In this document: piece by piece, positions 48,914 through 56,463 of the stretch
Numbering within the stretch: the stretch's first letter is position 1
How the letters are laid out: each line of letters opens with the position of its first letter
Source of the DNA: Bacillota bacterium
GTDB lineage: Bacteria; Bacillota; Clostridia; Christensenellales; CAG-138
Assembly (NCBI GenBank): GCA_023390655.1
Contig: JAEWCL010000006.1
Coordinates: forward strand, 177,490 to 241,489
Direction of reading: 5' to 3'
DNA length: 64,000 bases
Translations under genes and position numbers: made by a program
Notes under the pieces: model-generated
The model's input: only the letters and a program-made list of their open reading frames with translations
Databases searched by the model: none
Told to the model about the DNA's origin: nothing

Positions 48914-49528
48914 TTAAAAAATTCCAGGGAAAAGCCTATATTTCGTCTGTAAACAATAATTTTTAAATTCCTGCTGAAATTCGCTTTCGAGTGCGGCTTC
49001 TTCAACCTTGATCCTAATTCCATAACATACCCAACAGAGAATTAGAACACAAGCTATCCCTAAAATATGATGAAATGCAAAAGAGACCCCCAACAAGCTT
49101 AGAATGCTACCCGTATATGCGGGGTTTCTAACAATGCTATACAACCCACTTTGTATTAAGTGTTGTTCTTGAGTCGTTTGCACCGAAAGTGTAAATGCAT
49201 GTTTAAGGGTTAGAATTGCAATCCAGCGAATAATTATGCCAAGAATAATCATCGTGATGCCTATATAATAAAATGTATAGGGAAGTAACCATCCGCTAAT
49301 AGGCCCAGTTATTTGGTGGCTTCTAAATAGAACCGACAATAATATACTTCCATAAAACGCTAGAAATATAAGAGCAATAGTTCCTTTGTCTGAGCGTTTT
49401 TGAGTATGCCCCTTGTTCGCCTTTATAGAATAACCGGTGATAACAATTTCGGACACTATCAATAGAAATAAAGCTATATTAAATATAAAATATTCTGCTA
49501 TATTTGCAAACTTTGAAGCGTCACCCAT
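48914..49528 (-). CDS. Isoprenylcysteine carboxyl methyltransferase-like membrane protein
   Basis: 204 residues, four to five TM helices. The ICMT/PEMT C-terminal signature is present: LIQSGLYSIVRNPAYTGSIL read in parts (GLYSIVRNPAYTG) and EEAALESEFQQEFKNYC then RLFPGIF, which bind S-adenosylmethionine in the family. Bacterial substrates are mostly unknown. AT-rich, last gene of the island. Confidence 0.85.
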   Translation of the reverse strand: MGDASKFANIAEYFIFNIALFLLIVSEIVITGYSIKANKGHTQKRSDKGTIALIFLAFYGSILLSVLFRSHQITGPISGWLLPYTFYYIGITMIILGIIIRWIAILTLKHAFTLSVQTTQEQHLIQSGLYSIVRNPAYTGSILSLLGVSFAFHHILGIACVLILCWVCYGIRIKVEEAALESEFQQEFKNYCLQTKYRLFPGIF

Positions 49529-49832
49529 TCTTCCATGCTCCTTAGATTCAATTTGCTCTAACTATACTCTCTCTGAAAAATAATGCAACCATGGATTGCA
49601 TTTTTATGTAAATTATTTAGAGTGGGGCTAGTTGATGGCTAGTTCATGCAGGATATGACAGAATAAATTATAAATGGTATAATATGTTCAACAAGCGGCG
49701 TGCTACGAAAGCCGAGAATGGTAACGCGAGACTGATTCTTCCGGCAACTTTTGTGCACCAACAGACGCAATACATGCAACGAAAAAGTGGCTATTTTAGG
49801 CGGTCTTTATTGCATATAATTGCATAAAACAC

Positions 49833-49879
49833 GGCTACGGGCCAAAAGGCCAGGGGTTCGAATCCCTTACGGCGCGCCA
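49833..49879 (+). repeat. Right attachment repeat (attR): tRNA-Arg 3' half
   Basis: 47 nt matching 45864-45910 at 45 positions; no 5' half of a tRNA precedes it, so it is not a second tRNA gene. Two TTGCATA heptamers (49810-49816, 49820-49826) sit just inside and could be integrase arm sites. The 592-bp gap 49529-50120 holds this repeat and the items listed after it. Confidence 0.85.
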
Positions 49880-49901
49880 CGGAAAAGTCCTTAACCGTTT
49901 A

Positions 49902-49992
49902 TGAACTGAACCCATAAAAACGGACATTGAGAAAAAAGACCCTTTCCAGATGGATGTAGTAATATATCCATAATAACGCAAGGAGGTCTTAA
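49902..49992 (+). other. Possible left end of an IS3-like element
   Basis: The start TGAACTGAACCCATAAAAACGGACA, read as TGAACTGAACCC and AAACGGACA, and the A-rich leader ending in AAGGAGGTCTTAA resemble the left end and RBS of IS3-family elements. No transposase follows and no right end is recognised. The resemblance is from memory only. Confidence 0.25.
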
Positions 49993-50124
49993 GTGTACTA
50001 TCCGCTTTCCCCGCTTCTCATTTTTTTAGAGCTGACCCCCGCATAACGCGCATCTGTTTTCGGTGCCGCGCTTTTGCTGTTGTTTTCCCGATATCTATTC
50101 GGACCAAGCCGAACTGGGAGTTAA
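49993..50124 (+). pseudogene. Interrupted small frame behind a strong RBS
   Basis: A GTG (49993) six nt after AAGGAGG opens YYPLSPLLIFLELTPA, hits TAA (50044), and the same frame continues with ASVFGAALLLLFSRYLFGPS to a second TAA (50122). The second part looks like a TM helix. It may be a decayed membrane-protein piece or chance. Confidence 0.25.
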
Positions 50125-50585
50125 TGCAATGTAGACGCTACATACATTCGTTCTGATTTACCCGTTGCATCCTTTACTGTTGTGAGAAAATCCCAACCGC
50201 ACTTTTCATAAAAATCCGTATGGTTGGTTACCAGATATAACCTCTCGAAACCCATATTGCCCAGATCTTTTCTTGCAAACTCCAAAATATATTTTGCTAT
50301 GCCACGCCTGCGGTATTTTTTTTCAACAAACAAAGCGCATAAATTGGGGCTTAAATCCTTGCTGTCGTGAAAATCATTCTCTATAACGCCCGCTCCTGCA
50401 ATGATATCCTGTTTTTCATCGCAAACAAAATACCATTGCGGTACTCCTGTTTGTTGATTGATGCATGATTGAAGGCTTTCTCTATAAGCTTCAACCGGTA
50501 TCTCCCATTTTTCAGAAAACCAGCGGGCTGCTTGTTCCAAAAGCGCAGGATGTTCACATATTTTCTTTAATATTACGGCTATCAT
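50121..50585 (-). CDS. GNAT-family N-acetyltransferase
   Basis: 154 residues. Acetyl-CoA motif A is VEKKYRRRGIAKYILEFA, preceded by the strand ALF; motif B region YLVTNHTDFYEKCGW follows. The N-terminus AARWFSEKWEIPVEAY suits small-molecule acetyltransferases. Substrate unknown. It lies just outside the island's right repeat. Confidence 0.9.
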   Translation of the reverse strand: MIAVILKKICEHPALLEQAARWFSEKWEIPVEAYRESLQSCINQQTGVPQWYFVCDEKQDIIAGAGVIENDFHDSKDLSPNLCALFVEKKYRRRGIAKYILEFARKDLGNMGFERLYLVTNHTDFYEKCGWDFLTTVKDATGKSERMYVASTLH

Positions 50586-50854
50586 TTTTCTCTCCTGTTC
50601 GGATTTCTCATTTAGATGAATTTACCGGTGGCAGCTATCTTCTGTTCTTTCGCCACAAGCAAACTGACATAGCCATCCTAAATATTCAAATTTGTATATT
50701 ATACACTACTAATGATCCATACTCCTAGAAGAATAAAAAATTTCGCAATTTATAAAATAATTTGTCTAAACTTGTCCCATTTGGGTGGTTGTCCCGTGTT
50801 TATAGGTCATGGGCGCAGTTTACGTCCAAATTAAAAAACATGGGGGTAGTTTTT

Positions 50855-51232
50855 ATGAAACGGAGAATCTTTGCGGTATTGCTTATGGTGCTCATGCTGA
50901 GCGCAATCAGCTTGCCGGTCGCGGCAATGGCTTTTGATGTACAGCCATATGGGGCGGGGGCAGTAGCGGGAGGGTTAACTTCAGCGGGTGGAAATGGACA
51001 TTATCTATGGATTGAGGTTACGGGGGACAGTTCGTACAAGACAGGCGTTTCTGTGCTGTATAAGTATAATTCGGGAAGATGGGAGAGCATCACTTCTGTT
51101 TCAACACAAGGATATAGCACCTACCTGTATAATTCGAAATATATTACGTTAACTTCCGGGTCTTACAAAGTAGTTGCTACAGTGAATACAAATATTGGAA
51201 GCAGCTCCGATACAGAATATTACAATATCTAA
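50855..51232 (+). CDS. Small secreted protein of unknown function
   Basis: 125 residues from ATG 50855 (GGGGGT upstream). A signal peptide (MKRRIFAVLLMVLMLSAISL, end near VAAMA) precedes about 95 residues rich in Ser, Thr, Tyr and Gly that look like an all-beta domain (YLWIEVTGDSSYKTGVSVLY in parts). No family recognised. Two TTGTCCC heptamers 17 bp apart (50772, 50789) lie upstream. It converges with the DUF4367/sigma genes and shares their terminator, so it could be a target of that sigma factor. Confidence 0.75.
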   Translation: MKRRIFAVLLMVLMLSAISLPVAAMAFDVQPYGAGAVAGGLTSAGGNGHYLWIEVTGDSSYKTGVSVLYKYNSGRWESITSVSTQGYSTYLYNSKYITLTSGSYKVVATVNTNIGSSSDTEYYNI

Positions 51233-51250
51233 TTATTTGATGTAATTCAT

Positions 51251-51282
51251 TAAAATAGGCTGCAAGATTGCAGCCTATTTTA
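51251..51282. terminator. Bidirectional terminator
   Basis: Perfect 15-bp stem TAAAATAGGCTGCAA (51251-51265) with its complement (51268-51282); A/T-rich arms give T-runs on both strands. It overlaps the stop of the DUF4367 gene. Confidence 0.85.
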
Positions 51283-52108
51283 ATGACGGATAAAACGTAA
51301 TTGGATTAACGATAGATTCAATCTCACTGGCATTCGTCACTTGCTCAAGAATAACCTTAATTATAAAATCGTCACCTACCGTGCCACCTTGATATGTATG
51401 GTCTTCTGCATAAATTCCCTCAATCAAAAGCCCGGAGGAAGTATAGGTAGAATAATACTGCTCATCCAATCGCTGTATTACTAATTTATTCTCCTGGCCT
51501 TTTTGAGGCCAACGATGAATGAGATGGATTAATACATCACCCTTGGTATATTGGGTAATTAGAATAGTGCCTGACTGATTTTTCACGGTCTCAATACTCG
51601 TAAGAGAATATTGCTTATCCGGGAAATAAAGAAAAGGTTTCCCAATACTTTCGTATGCATTTTGCAATGATTCCATTTTTACGCTATTGCCATCATCATA
51701 CTCACTTCTGGGTTCTAAATACGAAACGGAAGGATTTTCTTCTTTGCGAATAAAGATATTCTCCGCAATCGTCGTAAACGTCCGATACACCTTCGCAGCA
51801 AACGCACGGCCGGGTGCGGTAAACGCCAGGAACGCGCTTACGAGCAACACAAATACGCAGGCGAAGGCCCAGCGCCGTACTGCTGCTCCCGGGGTGCGAT
51901 ATGTCTGCTTTTGCTTGAGGCCGGTCAGCGCTTCCCATTCCTCGGGCGTTTTTCCGGCCTTCTTGCGCGCGCCTTCCAAAATCTCTAAAGCACCGGGCCG
52001 CCCCTCCGTTCTCCAGATACGGCGCGCTTCCCGGTAGCTAATGCTGCGGTATGGGTCAATGAGATTCGGTTTGAGGCGAATCCGCCTTTTTAATCGATAC
52101 CATTTCAC
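51275..52108 (-). CDS. Membrane protein with DUF4367-like extracytoplasmic domain, putative anti-sigma partner
   Basis: 277 residues from a GTG at 52108, which has AAGGAGGAGGGG six nt upstream; a TTG at 52132 is less likely. About 80 cytoplasmic residues rich in Arg/Lys precede one TM helix (WAFACVFVLLVSAFLAFTA). The outer domain, with GTILITQYTKGD and VIQRLDEQYY, matches DUF4367-type proteins that often follow sigma factor genes. It starts 36 nt after the sigma gene. An anti-sigma role is inference. Confidence 0.8.
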   Translation of the reverse strand: MKWYRLKRRIRLKPNLIDPYRSISYREARRIWRTEGRPGALEILEGARKKAGKTPEEWEALTGLKQKQTYRTPGAAVRRWAFACVFVLLVSAFLAFTAPGRAFAAKVYRTFTTIAENIFIRKEENPSVSYLEPRSEYDDGNSVKMESLQNAYESIGKPFLYFPDKQYSLTSIETVKNQSGTILITQYTKGDVLIHLIHRWPQKGQENKLVIQRLDEQYYSTYTSSGLLIEGIYAEDHTYQGGTVGDDFIIKVILEQVTNASEIESIVNPITFYPSLK

Positions 52109-52144
52109 GCGCCGCCCCTCCTCCTTAAACAATACACATCACCA

Positions 52145-52687
52145 TTAGTCAAATGGGACAGACAAGAGGAGGAGGAACAGGGTTTTTTTGTTAATCTTAC
52201 TGGAATAAGTATCTAAGAGCTCCTGTTTCATGCGCGAAAACTGCCTGCGCAGCGTGTCATGCTTGAGATTGAGCTGCTCCGCAAGCACGCGGCTTGGCTC
52301 GCCGTCTATGACGTGGATGATAAACGCCTCCCGGATTTCGGGAGGATATTTGAGCAGCAGGCGCTGCAATGTGAGCTTTGATTCCACAATATCGTACTGG
52401 TCGATTTCTTCTATCCGGACGTCGTCAAGCGTTTCCCACAGTTCCATGTCCGCGGTCTTGCGCAAATAATTTTTCGACAGGTTGCGCACGATCTGCTTCA
52501 TATAGCAGACGCAGGAAGCCTCGCTTTCAAATGTGCGTTCCTTTTCCAGCATGATCAGGATGGTATCCTGCACAATATCAATTGCTTGCTCGCGGTTGCG
52601 CACATAAGTGAGCGCAAGATTTTCAAGCGCACGGTGCACCCGCATAAACAATTGCGTAATGTCTTCCCCTGTTGCAATAAAAGGCAT
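52145..52687 (-). CDS. ECF-like RNA polymerase sigma factor
   Basis: 180 residues from ATG 52687 with CAGGAG upstream; the longer frame has no RBS. Region 2: ALTYVRNREQAIDIVQDTILIMLEK in parts (NREQAIDIVQDTIL). Region 4: LLKYPPEIREAFIIHVIDGEPSRVLAEQL then KHDTLRRQFSRMKQEL, the HTH. It is paired with the DUF4367 membrane protein. Typical of stress or envelope-responsive systems in Bacillota. Confidence 0.92.
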   Translation of the reverse strand: MPFIATGEDITQLFMRVHRALENLALTYVRNREQAIDIVQDTILIMLEKERTFESEASCVCYMKQIVRNLSKNYLRKTADMELWETLDDVRIEEIDQYDIVESKLTLQRLLLKYPPEIREAFIIHVIDGEPSRVLAEQLNLKHDTLRRQFSRMKQELLDTYSSKINKKTLFLLLLSVPFD

Positions 52688-53123
52688 GGAATGCTCCTGA
52701 TCACGTTTAGTGGCGTAACGCGGGATGCCGGGACAAAGGCCGGACCGGTGCGGCAGGATATTAAAATTATTACATACAGGAACAAAACATGCAATCACTG
52801 TCCCAATGGGGGATGTATTCTGTGTATATAGAGTACGATGATCGCAAAAAAGAACAACTGGCGGCGGGCGCCAGACAGGCGGATAACCGCCGATACCAAA
52901 GAGCGTTTGGTGCGCCGCCCTTTATCATAATCATGCCGGTATTATCTGCTGGCCCTGCTTTTTATCCCCCATAATGCAGGACAAAAGGCAGATATGCCGG
53001 CATAATTGATCTATTTGCAGGTTTTTCCGCGGGAATTGTTTGATTTGCGGTAATGATAGTTTATAAAAGGACGAACATATTACATGACCAGGAATGATAT
53101 GGAAGGAGAAGACAACGGGTGTA
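52688..53123. other. 436-bp intergenic region between the sigma factor and EAL-HDOD genes
   Basis: No convincing gene. A 61-codon plus-strand frame (52789-52974) lacks an RBS. A TGTCCCA heptamer occurs at 52799, like the TTGTCCC heptamers upstream of the secreted protein gene. Promoters for both flanking genes must lie here but none is clear. Confidence 0.4.
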
Positions 53124-54338
53124 ATGGATGTATTTGTAGCCAGGCAACCTATTTTTGGCTTGCAACGCAACCTTTACGGGTATGAGCTATTGTACCGCAA
53201 AGGAACGAGCAATTTTTATGAGGGCGAGGACGACAACGCTTCGACGGTGGAAGTGATCAATAACTCCTTTCTCATCATGGGATTTAATGAACTCACCGAA
53301 AATACGCGCGGCTTTATTAATTTTTCTGAAAAGCTGCTGCTGATGGATGTCCCAAAGCTCCTGCCCAAACAAAAGGTGGTCATCGAAATACTCGAACGCG
53401 TATGCATTTCGGAAGAAGTATTGCTTGCCTGCAGGCACTTAAAAGCGCTTGGCTATACGCTTGCCCTGGACGATTATGTCATCAAGCCGGTCAATGCGCT
53501 TACGGAGGCGCTGATCGATATGGTGGATATCATCAAAGTGCTGTTTCCGTTAGACCCAACGCCGGAGCAAATGAAATTTTTGCGCAAGCACCGCAACCGA
53601 GTACAATTGCTTGCCGAGCGCATTGAAACAAAAGAGGAGTTTGAGCGCGCAAAAAAGCTTGGTTTCAAGCTGTTTCAGGGCTATTATTTTAGCAAACCCG
53701 TTGTGATCAACGCGCGGGATATCGATACGTTCAAAAGCAATACGGCCCATATTCTCGAGGAGCTGAGCCGGCCGGAACCGAACTTCCGCTCAATCGCCTC
53801 CATATTCGAGCAGGATACCGGGCTTTCCTATAAGCTTCTTAAGCTCGCAAACTCCGCCTATTTCTCATCCGGCAAGCCGGTCAAGTCCATACAGCAGGCG
53901 CTCATACAGATCGGCAGCACGGAATTGACAGGGTGGATCTACTTGCTCTTCCTGCGCGGCATCCAGTCGGCGGAAAACAGGGAGCTGATCAAAGACTCCA
54001 TCATCCGCGGCAAACTGATGTCGCTGCTGTGCAGTGCAAACGGGCAGGACGAGCTTGCGGGACAGGGGTTGTTTGTGGGCATTTTCTCAAGCCTAGATGT
54101 TATCGTCAATCAGAGCATGGAAAGCCTGCTCCTGGGGCTGCCGCTTTTGCCCATTGTAAAGGATACGCTGCTCAAAAAGGAAACGGCACTCTCGCCATAT
54201 CTGCGCATTGTCCGCATGCTGGAGGACGCCAGGTGGAATATGCTTGCGCTGCAGATCGCGGAGATCGGCCTGACACAGAACGCGGTGATGAAACTGTATC
54301 TTGAGGCCATCCGCTGGCAGCAGCAGCTTCCCGTTTAA
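53124..54338 (+). CDS. EAL-HDOD domain signalling protein
   Basis: 404 residues from ATG 53124 (MDVFVARQPIF, the usual start of the family). The EAL domain is degenerate: YELLYR replaces the EAL motif and ALDDYVIKP replaces the DDFG site, while FQGYYFSKP is kept, so phosphodiesterase activity is unlikely. The HDOD half (from about 200) has LLKLANSAYFSS and IQQALIQIGSTELTGW. Such proteins act as non-enzymatic regulators. It stands alone. Confidence 0.92.
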   Translation: MDVFVARQPIFGLQRNLYGYELLYRKGTSNFYEGEDDNASTVEVINNSFLIMGFNELTENTRGFINFSEKLLLMDVPKLLPKQKVVIEILERVCISEEVLLACRHLKALGYTLALDDYVIKPVNALTEALIDMVDIIKVLFPLDPTPEQMKFLRKHRNRVQLLAERIETKEEFERAKKLGFKLFQGYYFSKPVVINARDIDTFKSNTAHILEELSRPEPNFRSIASIFEQDTGLSYKLLKLANSAYFSSGKPVKSIQQALIQIGSTELTGWIYLLFLRGIQSAENRELIKDSIIRGKLMSLLCSANGQDELAGQGLFVGIFSSLDVIVNQSMESLLLGLPLLPIVKDTLLKKETALSPYLRIVRMLEDARWNMLALQIAEIGLTQNAVMKLYLEAIRWQQQLPV

Positions 54339-54348
54339 AAGCGGAACG

Positions 54349-54765
54349 CTACTCCCCGATGATCTTTACAAGCACGCGCTTATTGCGCTTTCCGTCAAAT
54401 TCGTAATAAAACAGCTGTTCCCAGGTACCGAAATCAAGTTTTCCATTGGTAATGGCAACGACCGCCTCGCGTCCCATGATGGTACGCTTGAGGTGTGCGT
54501 CCGCATTGTCCTCATATCCGTTATGCGCATACTGGTCATACGGCTTTTCGGGCGCAAGCCGTTCAAGCCAGCGTTCATAATCGCTATGCAGGCCGCTTTC
54601 GTCGTCATTAATAAATACGCTTGCCGTGATGTTCATGGCGTTGACCAGCACAAGCCCTTCTTTTACGCCGCTTTCCTTGATGCATTGTTCCACTTCCGGC
54701 GTGATGTTGATAATGCCCCGGCGGGCGGGCACATGAAAGTGCAGTTCCTTGCGAAAGTTCTTCAT
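54349..54765 (-). CDS. YjbQ/UPF0047 family protein
   Basis: 138 residues. Family landmarks: GLVLVNAMNITASVFINDDE in parts (NAMNITASV), AHNGYEDNADAHLKRTIMG in parts (DNADAHLKR), and GTWEQLFYYEFDG. Some members have weak thiamin-phosphate synthase activity; the true role is unsettled. Its stop lies 10 nt from the convergent EAL-HDOD gene. Confidence 0.92.
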   Translation of the reverse strand: MKNFRKELHFHVPARRGIINITPEVEQCIKESGVKEGLVLVNAMNITASVFINDDESGLHSDYERWLERLAPEKPYDQYAHNGYEDNADAHLKRTIMGREAVVAITNGKLDFGTWEQLFYYEFDGKRNKRVLVKIIGE

Positions 54766-54838
54766 ATCAAATCTCCCCTATCATTCCAAATGCCGCTATT
54801 CTCCGGTGCTTTGCAGCAGGAGCACGTACAAATGCGGC

Positions 54839-55522
54839 TTATAGCTCCAATTGAGCACCATGCTCTTTAAGATATTGCCTTGCCTGCCGGTATGGGGGGA
54901 AAGTATCCTCCACGGTCTTCCAGAATGCCTTGGAATGGTCGCGGCGTTTGATGTGGGCAAGCTCATGAATCACGACGTAATCGATCACGGCAAGCGGCGC
55001 CATCACGAGCCGCCATACAAGGTTGATGCTGTTTGTCGGCCCGCAGGAGCCCCAGCGTCCCCGCGCGGAAGAAAGGCGCAGCGTGCCTGGCGTTACGCCC
55101 ATGCGGGGCGCATAGTGGGTAAGCCTGTCATAAAACACATTGCGCGCCTGGCGCTGATACCAGGCTGCAAGCATCTTCTTTGCCTGTTCCGGCGGGCAGG
55201 GAGGCAGCAGCAGCGTGTTGCCCTCGGCTTGCACCGTGGAGATTGCGGCCCGGTATTGGAGCGTATACCGTTCTCCTAAAAAAAGAAACGCTTCGCCCGC
55301 CTGATAGGCGTGGGTGCGTTTTTGCGACAGGCGGGCAAGCTGTTCCGCCTGCTTCTTTACAATCCAGTCCGCTTTTCCGGATACGGCCTGCTGGATTGTT
55401 GCAAGCGGCATCCGTAAAGGCGCGCGTACAATGAGCGCGCCCTCCTGTGTAATGGTCAACCCAATGGTGCGCCGTTTGGAGCGCACCAGCTGGTCAATAT
55501 TTGGCATATTCTTGTTGTTCAT
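54839..55522 (-). CDS. YgjP-type zinc metallopeptidase
   Basis: 227 residues. The zinc motif VIHELAHIKRRDHSKAFW and SARGRWGSCGPTNSINLVWRL in parts (GRWGSCG) are typical of the YgjP/DUF45 family, linked to SprT and M48 peptidases. Substrate unknown. It follows the DUF3006-like gene by 18 nt on the same strand; the RBS is weak. Confidence 0.9.
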   Translation of the reverse strand: MNNKNMPNIDQLVRSKRRTIGLTITQEGALIVRAPLRMPLATIQQAVSGKADWIVKKQAEQLARLSQKRTHAYQAGEAFLFLGERYTLQYRAAISTVQAEGNTLLLPPCPPEQAKKMLAAWYQRQARNVFYDRLTHYAPRMGVTPGTLRLSSARGRWGSCGPTNSINLVWRLVMAPLAVIDYVVIHELAHIKRRDHSKAFWKTVEDTFPPYRQARQYLKEHGAQLEL

Positions 55523-55540
55523 GTGCGGTGTCTCAAAGGT

Positions 55541-55711
55541 TCACGGTGTCGCAAGGCGGTAGGAAAGATCTTCATACAGCAGGATATCGCCTTCATCCGC
55601 TTCTTCGGGCAAAAAGGCGCGGGCAACCAGTATGGTATCTTCCGTGCCCGGAATCTGCAGCAGACCGTAATCGCCCTGCAGCTTTAAGAGCCGGTAAACA
55701 ATTGGATTCAC
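55541..55711 (-). CDS. Small DUF3006-like protein
   Basis: 56 residues from GTG 55711, with GGCGGGAG six nt ahead. The sequence contains LQGDYGLLQIPGTED, FLPEEADEGDILLYEDLSY, a GDY strand followed by the P-E-x-A-x-E-G-D pattern of DUF3006 proteins (short beta-rich domain). Members often sit next to secreted hydrolases. Probably cotranscribed with the metallopeptidase. Confidence 0.65.
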   Translation of the reverse strand: MNPIVYRLLKLQGDYGLLQIPGTEDTILVARAFLPEEADEGDILLYEDLSYRLATP

Positions 55712-55788
55712 AAAAAGCTCCCGCCTTCGCGTTTTTTAAAAGTATACCGTATGCGCTGCGGCAAAGCAAACGAGGAAACAACGTTGTT

Positions 55789-55815
55789 TTAGCACTCTAA
55801 TATTAAGAGTGCTAA
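55789..55815. promoter_or_regulatory. CIRCE operator (HrcA binding site)
   Basis: Perfect consensus: TTAGCACTC, nine nt, GAGTGCTAA. It lies 148 nt upstream of the hsp20 ATG and 78 nt from the divergent DUF3006-like start. HrcA repression would be relieved on heat shock. Confidence 0.95.
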
Positions 55816-55848
55816 AGTTTTCTTTTGCACAAAAATTCCGTCAAACTT

Positions 55849-55876
55849 TTGCAACAATGCCGCGTTATGATATACC
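55849..55876 (+). promoter_or_regulatory. Putative hsp20 promoter
   Basis: TTGCAA (55849-55854), 16 nt, TATACC (55871-55876), 34 nt downstream of CIRCE. A promoter upstream of CIRCE may exist as well, since CIRCE usually lies at or after the transcription start. Confidence 0.5.
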
Positions 55877-55962
55877 CGTAAACAACAGGAGGCGGCAAGA
55901 GTGGAATGAGGAAAGCCGCTCCCGCAGATACTAAACAGAAAAATAAGAGGAGGTTTTTGAGT

Positions 55963-56394
55963 ATGCGTGGGTTGATGCCGTACCGCAGGAACGATGTGCG
56001 CAGCATTGCGAACTATTTTGATGATTTTGAAAAAGCCTTCTTTGGCGGCTTGCCGGGCTTTGGCTGGGGCAGCGCCTTCCGCACCGATATCGTGGACAAA
56101 GGCGATCAATTCCTTTTGAAAGCGGACCTTCCCGGTGTGGCGAAGGAGGACATCCATCTTGACCTTGACGGAAATGACCTTGTCATCAGCGTCAAGCACG
56201 AAGAAAACAAAGAAGACAAGAACGAAAGCTTTGTCCGCCGCGAGCGGGTATACGGCTCCTACTGCCGCAGCTTTGACGTAACCGGTGTGGACACCGAAAA
56301 AATCACGGCTTCCTATAAGAACGGCGTGCTGGAGCTCTCCCTTCCCAAACTGGCCGATCGGCCGGCAACAGGCAGGAAGATTGATATAGATTGA
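55963..56394 (+). CDS. Small heat-shock protein, Hsp20/alpha-crystallin family
   Basis: 143 residues from ATG 55963 (AGGAGG nine nt upstream). The alpha-crystallin domain runs from about 40 to 135 with FLLKADLPGVAKEDIHLDLDGN in parts (ADLPGVAKEDI) and SYKNGVLELSLPK. An ATP-independent holdase. CIRCE control ties it to the HrcA regulon; a terminator follows. Confidence 0.96.
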   Translation: MRGLMPYRRNDVRSIANYFDDFEKAFFGGLPGFGWGSAFRTDIVDKGDQFLLKADLPGVAKEDIHLDLDGNDLVISVKHEENKEDKNESFVRRERVYGSYCRSFDVTGVDTEKITASYKNGVLELSLPKLADRPATGRKIDID

Positions 56395-56412
56395 TGTTCC
56401 TTCTCTAGTCAG

Positions 56413-56448
56413 GCAAAAGCGGGTCTTGATAGGCCCGCTTTTGCTTTG
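56413..56448 (+). terminator. hsp20 terminator
   Basis: Perfect 11-bp stem GCAAAAGCGGG/CCCGCTTTTGC with a 10-nt loop and TTTG tail; it may also stop the convergent MFS transcript. Confidence 0.8.
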
Positions 56449-56463
56449 CCCGAAAGACGCCCT

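Larger units (their letters stand above)
45864..49879. mobile_element. Small integrated island at tRNA-Arg
   Basis: About 4.0 kb bounded by the 47-nt tRNA repeats. The integrase remnant is next to the tRNA, the usual place. Contents: truncated integrase, unknown fragment, zinc-ribbon protein, SagB-type oxidoreductase, methyltransferase-like membrane protein. The sequence is visibly more AT-rich than the flanks. The integrase lacks its N-terminal half, so the island is probably fixed. Confidence 0.8.

Noticed and set aside
49833..49879. Second tRNA-Arg gene
   Set aside because: Only the 3' half is present; no acceptor or D-arm 5' sequence precedes it.
52789..52974. 61-codon plus-strand frame upstream of the EAL-HDOD gene
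   Set aside because: No RBS and no family resemblance; likely chance.
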